Positions 32,288 to 39,525 of a DNA stretch of 64,000 bases are shown piece by piece. Every line of letters starts with the position of its first letter. Positions within the stretch are counted from its first letter, which is position 1. The stretch lies in contig NZ_FNDJ01000015.1 of assembly GCF_900099965.1 (NCBI RefSeq), positions 186,001 to 250,000 of the forward strand, written 5' to 3'. Both the position numbers and the translations under genes were made by a program. Source of the DNA: Nonomuraea jiangxiensis (GTDB taxonomy: Bacteria > Actinomycetota > Actinomycetes > Streptosporangiales > Streptosporangiaceae). Below the pieces are notes generated by a model that saw only the letters and a list, made by a program, of their open reading frames with translations, made no database searches and was not told the origin of the DNA.

Positions 32288-32836
32288 TCAGCGAGCCGAG
32301 ACCCGGTACGTGAGGATGACGATGCCGCTGTCCAGGCTTGTGGAGTCGGCGAGCTCCAACACGGCCCCCGATCCGGCGCGATGGAGCAGGTCGCCGCCGG
32401 TGCCGACGAAGAACGGGTGCACCCACAGGCGCAGCTCGTCGAGCAGCCCCGCGGTCATGAGCTCGTGGGCCAACCGGCCGAAGCCGTACTGCACGATGTC
32501 GGCACCGGGCCGCTGCTTGAGGTCACGGATGGCGTCGAGCGGGTCGCGGCCGATGACGGTGGTGTTGTTCCACTTGGGGTCGGTGAGCGTGGCCGAGACG
32601 ACGTACTTCGGGAGCGCGTTCATCCGATCGCTGAGGGGATCACCGGAACGGGCGGACCACACCGGGGCGAACCCCTCGTAGGTGTGCCGGCCCAGCAGCA
32701 CCGCGTCGCAGCGCTCCAGCAGCTCCAGCTGGATCCGTCCGCCGGCATCGCTGAAGCCGCCGAGTGAGGGCCAGTCCTGCGGGTTCTGGATGACGCCGTC
32801 GAGGGTGACGTAGGTGGAATTGACGATCTTGCGCAC
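32288..32836 (-). CDS. Dihydrofolate-reductase-like (RibD C-terminal) protein
   Basis: Protein of 182 residues of the RibD C-terminal/dihydrofolate-reductase-like family: start RKIVNSTYVTLDGVIQNP, middle LLGRHTYEGFAPVW, and late LRLWVHPFFVGTGGDLL. It should bind NADPH; true dihydrofolate reductase or riboflavin activity is not implied. The GTG at 32836 follows a GAAGGAAGAGG ribosome site. These genes are common stand-alone genes in actinomycetes and frequently sit beside ECF sigma factors with SnoaL domains, as here. Confidence 0.9.
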   Translation of the reverse strand: MRKIVNSTYVTLDGVIQNPQDWPSLGGFSDAGGRIQLELLERCDAVLLGRHTYEGFAPVWSARSGDPLSDRMNALPKYVVSATLTDPKWNNTTVIGRDPLDAIRDLKQRPGADIVQYGFGRLAHELMTAGLLDELRLWVHPFFVGTGGDLLHRAGSGAVLELADSTSLDSGIVILTYRVSAR

Positions 32837-33056
32837 GGTGCCTCTTCCTTCGGTCGCGGACTCGGTCCCTGCCGATCAGCCCCGGGACGTCGAGGCAGGC
32901 GGCGGACGCACCGGTGAATCGTCCTCACTCGCGATGCCGCCGTCCAGGGCATCACCCGGACATTGGCCGGACATCCCGCTACGGCCGGTCGATCCCCCAG
33001 GTCACGGCCGCCGAACGGCGTTCTCGGGGGATGCGACCGGCCGTCGCCTGGCCGGG

Positions 33057-33944
33057 TCAGCCGGGCAGGTCGGTGAGGTGGAGGCGGGAGAGGCGCTCGG
33101 GGTCGGCCAGGAGGTCGATCGCGACGATGCGGCCCTCGGCGACGGTGAAGCTCATCACGGAGACCGGCTTGCCCTCCATGGTGCTGACCAGGCCGGCGAT
33201 GCCGTTGACCAGCACCCGGTGCCCGACCACGGCGGCGCGCCGGAAGGCCATGGCCTGCCTGGACACGGCAGCGGCGCCTCGGGTGATCCGCAGGCCGCCG
33301 GTGAGCTCGCCGCCGTCGGCGCGCAGCACCACGTCGGGATCGAGGATGGCGAGCAGCGCGTCGAAGTCGCCGTCGCGTGCGGCGGCCTGGAACGCGTCCA
33401 CCACCCGGCGCTGACCGGCCTGATCGGAGTCAGAAGCGGGGGCGGCCCCGCGAACCCGCAGGCGGGCCCGGCTGGCGAGCTTCTTGGCCGTCGCGGGCGT
33501 GCGGTCCACGATGGGCGCGATCTCCTCGAACGGCAGGCCGAACATGTCATGCAGGACGAACGCCAGCCGTTCCGCCGGAGCCAGCGATTCCAGCACGACC
33601 TGCAGCGCCAGCCCCACCGAGTCGGCCAGGAGCACCTCCTGCTCGGGGTCGGCCCGATCCTCACGGCTGACCACCGGGTCCGGCAGATGGGCTTCCAGCG
33701 GCTCCTCGCCGCGCCCCTTCCTGGCGCGGAGCATGTCCAGGCACACGCGGCCGACCACCGTGGTCAGCCAGCCGCCGAGGTTGCCGATCGCGCCGGCGTC
33801 CGAGCGGGCCAGCCGTAGCCACGCCTCCTGCACCGCGTCCTCGGCCTCCGCCAGCGAACCGAGCATGCGGTAGGCGACCGCCTTCAGGTGGGGGCGGTGG
33901 CCCTCGAACTCGTCGGCCAGAAAGTCATGGGGTGCCACGGTCAC
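33057..33944 (-). CDS. SigJ/ECF41-like sigma factor
   Basis: Sigma factor of about 295 residues with region 2 (LKAVAYRMLGSLAEAEDAVQ), region 4 (VLHDMFGLPFEEIAPIVDRTPATAKKLASRAR) and a SnoaL-like C-terminal domain. The ECF41 signatures are altered: RADGGE instead of DGGGR and ADPERL instead of NPDKL, so it is a relative (possibly ECF56) rather than a core ECF41. GTG 33944 has GAGGA seven bases upstream; GTG 33938 is possible. An ECF41-like promoter precedes it (33974-34000), so autoregulation is likely. The CGNR gene lies just upstream on the same strand. Confidence 0.9.
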   Translation of the reverse strand: MTVAPHDFLADEFEGHRPHLKAVAYRMLGSLAEAEDAVQEAWLRLARSDAGAIGNLGGWLTTVVGRVCLDMLRARKGRGEEPLEAHLPDPVVSREDRADPEQEVLLADSVGLALQVVLESLAPAERLAFVLHDMFGLPFEEIAPIVDRTPATAKKLASRARLRVRGAAPASDSDQAGQRRVVDAFQAAARDGDFDALLAILDPDVVLRADGGELTGGLRITRGAAAVSRQAMAFRRAAVVGHRVLVNGIAGLVSTMEGKPVSVMSFTVAEGRIVAIDLLADPERLSRLHLTDLPG

Positions 33945-33973
33945 GTTCCCTTCCTCAGGTGAGTCGTATCGCT

Positions 33974-34000
33974 GACGGATGAGACCCGGGAAAGGTGACA
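33974..34000 (-). promoter_or_regulatory. ECF41-like promoter of the SigJ-like gene
   Basis: On the minus strand TGTCACC (33994-34000), a 16-base spacer, then CGTC (33974-33977). This is the copy in the window closest to the published TGTCACA and CGTC elements. It lies between the CGNR stop and the sigma start. Confidence 0.72.
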
Positions 34001-34017
34001 CCGCACGGCGCGACGGG

Positions 34018-34515
34018 TCAGGACTCGTCCGAGGTCTCGGCGGGAGCGCGCCGCCGGCGGTAGGCGCGTACCTTGGCGATGCTGCCGCATCCCCGGCCGC
34101 CGGACCCGGCCGGGGCCATCGCGCACCAGCGGCGGCTGGCGTTGCGGCTGTGATCGTAGAAGACCCACTGGCAGTCCGGGCACGCCTTCAGTCTGGCCCA
34201 CCTGCCGGTGCCGATCTCGGCCGCCACCACGGCCAGCAGCGGGCCGATCGGGCTCTCGCCCTCGGGACGCAGCACCAGCGCGGGCTCGCCCGGATCCTGC
34301 GACACCTCGGCGCGCAGGGGATGTCTGCGCAACCACGCCTGAACCGCCCCCGGCCGTTCCTGGCCCAGCGCCGCCCGCAGGTCGTCGCGGAAGGCCACCA
34401 CTTCGGGGGAGGCCGTCAGGCGGTCTTCGGGGACCCGCGTGTCGTTGGGGATCCACCACGTGTTGATGAACTCCCTGACCCGCTCCAGCTCGCCAGGTGC
34501 CGCGCTCTCCGTCAT
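34018..34515 (-). CDS. CGNR zinc-finger (ABATE) protein, variant finger
   Basis: Putative one-component regulator of 165 residues with the ABATE N-terminal region and a C-terminal CGNR-type zinc finger: CPDCQWVFYDHSRNASRRWC, then a glycine-rich insertion, then GCGSIAKVRAYRRRR. The four zinc cysteines are kept, but the name-giving CGNR is CGSI and about eight residues are inserted before it. ATG 34515. It is divergent from an MFS transporter gene at 34561, with dyads in the 45-bp gap, so it probably controls that transporter. Confidence 0.86.
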   Translation of the reverse strand: MTESAAPGELERVREFINTWWIPNDTRVPEDRLTASPEVVAFRDDLRAALGQERPGAVQAWLRRHPLRAEVSQDPGEPALVLRPEGESPIGPLLAVVAAEIGTGRWARLKACPDCQWVFYDHSRNASRRWCAMAPAGSGGRGCGSIAKVRAYRRRRAPAETSDES

Positions 34516-34573
34516 GTAACCAGTTTACTCCTTAGCCGGTTACCGTTACCGTCTAAACTTATGATCGGTAACC
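34516..34573. promoter_or_regulatory. Divergent operator region, CGNR/MFS
   Basis: GGTTACCG (34538-34545) is repeated inverted as CGGTAACC (34566-34573), reaching into the MFS gene. AGTTTA (34522-34527) and TAAACT (34554-34559) form a second dyad. The region is unusually AT-rich for this window. It is the likely binding place of the CGNR regulator. Confidence 0.55.
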
Positions 34574-35760
34574 ACTACCTTAAAATCCTGCGCTCGCCCG
34601 GGATGGCCGCCTGGCTGGCCGTTCTGGTCTGCCAGCGCTTTCCCGTGGCCATGGCCCCGCTCGCCCTCGTCTACCTAGGCCACGCCGTCACCGGCTCCTA
34701 CGCCGTGGGCGCCCTGCTCGGCGGCGTCCACGCCCTGGCGGAGGCCGCCGCGGCCGGTCCGCTGGGCAGGCGCTTCGACCGCCGGCCCGCCCGCATCGAG
34801 GCCGCGCTGGCGCTGGGTGTGGAGGCGGCGGTCTTCCTGCTGCTCGCCGCCCTGCCCAGCCCGCCGGTGCCGGTCCTGGTGGTCCTGGCCGCCGCCGGGG
34901 GAGCGGTGCCGGCCGGCGCGCACGGCGGACTCAGGGCGCTCCTGGTCCGGCTGGTTCCGGCCGAGCGGCGGGTGGCCGCGCTCAGCCTGGAGTCGGCGGT
35001 GAGCACCACCGTGTGGACGCTCGCCCCCGCCCTGGTGGCGGTCGTGGTCGTGTTCGGCGCGCGCTGGCCCATCGCGCTGATGGCCGTCCTCGCGGGCCTC
35101 GGGGCCGTCGCCGCCCGGGGGCTGCGCGACCCGGCGCGCCCGGCCGCGCAGGTGGTGGGGGGAGGGCTGTGGCGCAGGAGCTGGCCCACGCTGGCCTTCG
35201 ACGCCGCCCAGATGTTCGCCTTCGGCGCGGTCAGCCTCGCACTGCCGTCGTTGCTGCTGGCCTTCAAGGCGGGCGACGGGCTGGCCGGGCCGGTGCTGAC
35301 CGCCTACACGCTGGCCGGCATCGGCGGTGGTCTCCTCTTCGGCGTCAGGGCCTGGCCGGGCACCGCGCTCGCGCAGGCCGTCCTGCTGGCGATGGGCACC
35401 TTCCTCGCCCTGGGCGCCGCGGCGCTGGTCCCGGCGCTCGCTCCGGTCGTGGCGCTGTTCGCGCTGGCCGGGCTCTTCCAGACCCCCGCGCTCACCGCCA
35501 GGGCGGCCGCCCTCCAGGACAGGCTCGACCCGTCGCAGTGGTCGGCCGGCTTCTCCGGCGCCTACGCGGCGGCGGGCCTCGGGTACGGCACGGCCGGATT
35601 CGTCGTCGCCTGGCTCGTGGACCGGCTCGGGGCGCAGCCCGCGATCGGCCTGTGCGTGGTGACCAGCGCCGTCATCGTGCTCGCCGCCTCCGCGGCCGAG
35701 GCGCGAGCCGTACGCCGGGCGGCCCGCCCGCCGACCGGCCTGGCCGTCGAACGCGGCTGA
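34561..35760 (+). CDS. MFS transporter
   Basis: Major-facilitator protein of 399 residues with about 12 membrane segments. The DRR basic loop after helix 2-3 (GRRFDRRPARIEA) and VPAERRVAALSLESAVSTTVW are typical of small actinobacterial MFS efflux proteins. Start is ATG 34561; there is no ribosome site and the divergent gene starts 45 bp away, so the transcript may be leaderless. It is probably controlled by the divergent CGNR protein. The substrate is unknown. Confidence 0.87.
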   Translation: MIGNHYLKILRSPGMAAWLAVLVCQRFPVAMAPLALVYLGHAVTGSYAVGALLGGVHALAEAAAAGPLGRRFDRRPARIEAALALGVEAAVFLLLAALPSPPVPVLVVLAAAGGAVPAGAHGGLRALLVRLVPAERRVAALSLESAVSTTVWTLAPALVAVVVVFGARWPIALMAVLAGLGAVAARGLRDPARPAAQVVGGGLWRRSWPTLAFDAAQMFAFGAVSLALPSLLLAFKAGDGLAGPVLTAYTLAGIGGGLLFGVRAWPGTALAQAVLLAMGTFLALGAAALVPALAPVVALFALAGLFQTPALTARAAALQDRLDPSQWSAGFSGAYAAAGLGYGTAGFVVAWLVDRLGAQPAIGLCVVTSAVIVLAASAAEARAVRRAARPPTGLAVERG

Positions 35761-35803
35761 CCGCGCCGCAGGCGAACAAGCGGTAGACGGTTGAGGTGGT
35801 AGG

Positions 35804-35831
35804 TGTCACAAAATTGCAATATTTAGTGACA
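35804..35831. promoter_or_regulatory. 28-bp dyad before the peptide ABC operon
   Basis: TGTCAC at 35804-35809 and GTGACA at 35826-35831 enclose an AT-rich core with TTGCAA (35814-35819). The core is strikingly AT-rich compared with the surroundings. It lies about 70 bp before the ATG of the binding-protein gene and is probably an operator. No regulator gene is adjacent. Confidence 0.65.
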
Positions 35832-35898
35832 TCCCTGTTATGGACATGATCAGCTCGGCCTTCATGCTGTGGGGAAAGCCGCTTGAAAGGCCACGCCC

Positions 35899-37635
35899 AT
35901 GAGAAGAGGCTTGACGGTCCTTGTCGCGCTCGCGCTCGGCCTGACCGCATGTGCGAGTACTCAACCCACCACAGAGCAGCAGCAGCAGGGACAGACCGCC
36001 ACGAGCGCCGGCTTCGCCGAGTGTCCCAAGGCGCCGGCCACCTGCAACGGCGGCCAACGCCGTCAGGGCGGCCAACTCGTCTACGCCCTCGAACAGCAGT
36101 GGACCAACTGGAATATCGACTCCGCCGGAGGCAACCTGCTCTACAGCGCCCAGGCGCTGGCCGTGCTCAACCCCGGGATCTTCAACCAGACCCCGGACGC
36201 CAAGGTGCAGCTCAACACCGACCTGATGGAGTCGGCCGAACTCGTCGACCCCACCACGATCGTCTACAAGATCCGCAAGGAGGCGGTCTGGGACGATGGC
36301 ACGCCCATCAGCGTCAAGGACCTGGAATACCTGTGGCGCGTGACCAACGGCAAGGACTGCGACGTCGCCAAGTGCACGCCCTACACCCAGGCGGGCTTCA
36401 ACCAGATCGAGTCCATCGACTCGCCCGACGGCAAGACCGTCACGGTCAAGCTCACCAAGCCGTTCGCCGAGTGGCAGGCCTTGTGGCAGCAGTCCCGCAT
36501 CTACCCGGCGCACATCGCCGAGAAGGCCGTCGGCCCGCTGGACAACGAGGCCAACCTGGTCAAGGCCGTGGAGTTCTTCAGCAAGACCGTGCCGACGTGG
36601 AGCGGCGGGCCGTACAAGCTGCAGGAGTACAAGCAGGGCGACTCGCTGGTCATGGTGCCCAACCCCCGGTGGTACGGCAAGGAGAAGCCGAGCCTCGACC
36701 GGCTCATCTTCAAGATCATCACTGACGTTCCGCAGCTGCCGACCGCGCTGGCCAACCGCGAGGTCAACGCCATCTACCCACAGCCGCAGGTGGACATGGT
36801 CCAGCAGCTCAAGCAGGACCAGAACTCCAACTTCTACATCGGTCCCGGGCTCGGCTGGGAGCACTTCGACATCCGTACCACCAACGAGTTCCTCAAGGAC
36901 AAGGCCCTGCGCCAGGCGCTGTTCACCGCCGTGGACCGGCAGGCGCTGATCGACAAGACCGTCGGCCAGCTCGCGCCCGACATCAAGCCGCTCAACAACT
37001 ACAACCTCTTCGAGGGCGTCTCGCCGCACTACAAGGACGTCATCACGCCCACCGGCGCCGGCGGCGGCGACATCGAGAAGGCCAAGAGCCTGCTGACCGA
37101 GGCCGGATACAAGGTCGACCCCGACGGCCTGGTCACGCCGGACGGCAAGAAGGTGGCGCCGCTGCGCCTTCGCTACACCGGCGGCAACGAGGTGCGCAAG
37201 GTGATCTGCGAGCAGTTCGCCGAGATGGTCAGGCCGCTCGGGGTGACGCTCAAGGTGGAGCCCACCGACGACCTGTCGGGCACGCTCGGCAACGGCGACT
37301 TCGACGTCATCATCTTCGGCTGGACGGGCACGATCTTCCCGTTCGTCAACGCCAGGCAGAACTGGTCCTCCGACAGCGCCAGCAACTACTCCAGGTGGGG
37401 CACCAAGGAGATCGACGGCCTGCTGGCCAAGGCGGTCGAGACGGCGGACGTGGCCGCCGCCAGCGACCTGCTCAACCAGGCGCTGGAGAAGTTCGCCGCC
37501 GGGTATTCGGTGCTGCCCATCTACCAGAAGCCGACGGTGATCGCGGTGAACAAGGACGTGGTGAACGTCCGCAACAACCCGACCGGTGACGGACCTGTCT
37601 ACAACGCGAAGGAATGGGGCCTACTGGCCCAGTGA
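35899..37635 (+). CDS. ABC transporter substrate-binding lipoprotein (SBP_bac_5)
   Basis: Peptide/nickel-type binding protein of 578 residues. Signal peptide II with the lipobox LTAC (cysteine at about 18) anchors it outside the membrane. The body follows the SBP_bac_5 family, for example YKIRKEAVWDDGTPISVKDLEY and LRQALFTAVDRQALID. ATG 35899 has GAAAGG eight bases upstream. It is first in a four-gene operon with two permeases and a fused ATPase. Oligopeptides are the probable cargo, though opine- or sugar-type cargos are known in the family. A 28-bp dyad precedes it. Confidence 0.93.
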   Translation: MRRGLTVLVALALGLTACASTQPTTEQQQQGQTATSAGFAECPKAPATCNGGQRRQGGQLVYALEQQWTNWNIDSAGGNLLYSAQALAVLNPGIFNQTPDAKVQLNTDLMESAELVDPTTIVYKIRKEAVWDDGTPISVKDLEYLWRVTNGKDCDVAKCTPYTQAGFNQIESIDSPDGKTVTVKLTKPFAEWQALWQQSRIYPAHIAEKAVGPLDNEANLVKAVEFFSKTVPTWSGGPYKLQEYKQGDSLVMVPNPRWYGKEKPSLDRLIFKIITDVPQLPTALANREVNAIYPQPQVDMVQQLKQDQNSNFYIGPGLGWEHFDIRTTNEFLKDKALRQALFTAVDRQALIDKTVGQLAPDIKPLNNYNLFEGVSPHYKDVITPTGAGGGDIEKAKSLLTEAGYKVDPDGLVTPDGKKVAPLRLRYTGGNEVRKVICEQFAEMVRPLGVTLKVEPTDDLSGTLGNGDFDVIIFGWTGTIFPFVNARQNWSSDSASNYSRWGTKEIDGLLAKAVETADVAAASDLLNQALEKFAAGYSVLPIYQKPTVIAVNKDVVNVRNNPTGDGPVYNAKEWGLLAQ

Positions 37636-37637
37636 TC

Positions 37638-38618
37638 ATGCTCGCGTACGCACTTCGCAGGGTGGCCGCGTCGATCCCGGTGATCCTCGCGGCCACGTTC
37701 GTGGTCTTCCTCCTCGTCTCCCTCACCGGCAACCCGGTCGACCGGCTCCGGCTGCTCGACCCGCCGCCCCCGCCGGAGGTCCTCGCGGCCGAGGAACAGC
37801 GGCTGTTCCTCGACCAGCCACTGCTCACCAGGTACTGGCTCTGGTTGTCCGGCATCCTGCGGGGCGACTTCGGGCCGTCGGTCGACGAGTACCTCCAGAT
37901 CGGCCCGGAGGTGTTCTCCAGGTTCGCGGTGACCTTCCGGCTGGTGCTGCTGGCCATGCTGGTGGCGCTGGTGCTGGCCGTGATCGTGGGCGTGGTCAGC
38001 GCCGTCAGGCAGTACACCGTGATCGACTACACCTCGACCTTCTTCGGCTTCCTGTTCCTGGCCATGCCCTCGTTCTGGCTGGCCGTGCTGCTGAAGGAGG
38101 GCGGGGTCTTCGCCAACAACAACCTGGGCACGACGGTCTTCTACACGGTCGGCGAGTCCTCGGTCGTGGTGGAGGGCGGCTTCTGGGCGAGCTTCGTCGA
38201 CGGGCTGGGACACCTGATCCTGCCCACGATCGCGCTGGCCCTGATCAACTTCGCCTCCTGGAGCCGCTACCAGCGCGCCTCCATGCTGGAGGTGCTCAAC
38301 AGCGACTACGTACGGCTGGCCAGGGCCAAGGGCCTGCGCTGGCGCAAGGTCATGACCAGGCACGCGCTGCGCACCGCGCTCATCCCGCTGGTCACGATCA
38401 CCGCGCTCGACCTGGCCAACATCATCGGCGGGGCGGTCGTCACCGAGACCGTCTTCCAGTGGCGCGGCGCGGGCCGCCTGCTGCTCGACGCGATCAGGGC
38501 CAGGGACGTGCACGTCGTCATGGCCTGGCTGCTGGTCGCCTCGGTCGCCGTGGTGCTGTTCAACCTGCTGGCGGACCTGCTGTACGCCAAGCTCGACCCG
38601 AGGATCCGCTATGACTGA
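37638..38618 (+). CDS. ABC transporter permease, DppB/OppB type
   Basis: Permease of 326 residues with six membrane segments. The binding-protein-dependent transport motif (EAA loop) is NSDYVRLARAKGLRWRKV, followed by the usual LIPLVTI stretch. ATG 37638 is two bases after the upstream stop; GTG 37632, overlapping that stop, is an equally coupled alternative. It forms the transmembrane channel with the second permease. It has a longer loop near residues 160-185 than many relatives. Confidence 0.93.
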   Translation: MLAYALRRVAASIPVILAATFVVFLLVSLTGNPVDRLRLLDPPPPPEVLAAEEQRLFLDQPLLTRYWLWLSGILRGDFGPSVDEYLQIGPEVFSRFAVTFRLVLLAMLVALVLAVIVGVVSAVRQYTVIDYTSTFFGFLFLAMPSFWLAVLLKEGGVFANNNLGTTVFYTVGESSVVVEGGFWASFVDGLGHLILPTIALALINFASWSRYQRASMLEVLNSDYVRLARAKGLRWRKVMTRHALRTALIPLVTITALDLANIIGGAVVTETVFQWRGAGRLLLDAIRARDVHVVMAWLLVASVAVVLFNLLADLLYAKLDPRIRYD

Positions 38619-39525
38619 CCCCCCTCAGCAGGTCCGCGCACCGCTGCCGCTCGCCGACCAGCCGTTCGCGGTCACCGAGCGGACCCAGACCCAGCTCGTC
38701 CTGCGCCGCTTCCTGCGGCACCGGCTGGCCGTGCTCAGCCTGCTGGTGTTCGTCCTGATCGTGCTGTTCGCCTTCGTCGGGCCGCTGCTGTGGAAGTACA
38801 CCTACTTCACCAGTACGCCCGACAACTCCCAGCCGCCCTCGCTCACCCACCCGTTCGGCACCACCGGCGACGGCAAGGACCTGCTGGCCCTGGTCATGCG
38901 GGGCACCCAGCAGTCGGTGAAGATCTCGTTGCTGATCGCGGTGGTCTCCACCGCGTTCGGCACGATCTGGGGCGCGGCGGCCGGCTATTTCCGCGGCGTG
39001 GTCGACGCCGTGCTGATGCGCATCGCCGACCTGGTCATCATCCTGCCGATCCTGGCGGTGGCCGCCGTGCTGGCCAACTCCTCCGACGGCGCCTGGTGGA
39101 TGGTGTCGCTGGTCATCGCCGGGCTGGTCTGGTCGCACGTGGCCCGGGTGGTACGCGGGGTGGTGCTGTCCCTGCGGGAACGCGAGTTCGTCGAGGCGGC
39201 CAGGGCACTCGGCGCGACCGACGCCCGCATCATCTTCCGCCACCTCGTGCCGAACGCCATCGGCCCGATCATCGTGGCGGCCACGGTCCTGGTCGCCTCC
39301 GGCATCCTCATCGAGACCGCGCTGTCGTTCCTCGGCTTCGGCGTGCAACCCCCCGACACCTCGCTGGGCATCCTGATCAGCGAGGCACGCACGGCCGTGC
39401 AGACCCGGCCGTGGCTGTTCTACTTCCCCGGCCTGTTCATCATCCTCATCGCGCTGTGCGTCAACTTCATCGGTGACGGCCTGCGCGACGCCCTCGACCC
39501 CAAGCAGACCAGGGTGCGCCAATGA
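38611..39525 (+). CDS. ABC transporter permease, DppC/OppC type
   Basis: Permease of 304 residues: a polar N-terminal tail, one early membrane helix, then the five-helix BPD_transp_1 domain with the EAA loop EREFVEAARALGATDARI. FGTTGDGKDLL before the domain is typical of DppC. ATG 38611 overlaps the preceding gene by eight bases, so the pair is translationally coupled. It completes the channel of the peptide importer. Confidence 0.93.
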   Translation: MTDPPQQVRAPLPLADQPFAVTERTQTQLVLRRFLRHRLAVLSLLVFVLIVLFAFVGPLLWKYTYFTSTPDNSQPPSLTHPFGTTGDGKDLLALVMRGTQQSVKISLLIAVVSTAFGTIWGAAAGYFRGVVDAVLMRIADLVIILPILAVAAVLANSSDGAWWMVSLVIAGLVWSHVARVVRGVVLSLREREFVEAARALGATDARIIFRHLVPNAIGPIIVAATVLVASGILIETALSFLGFGVQPPDTSLGILISEARTAVQTRPWLFYFPGLFIILIALCVNFIGDGLRDALDPKQTRVRQ

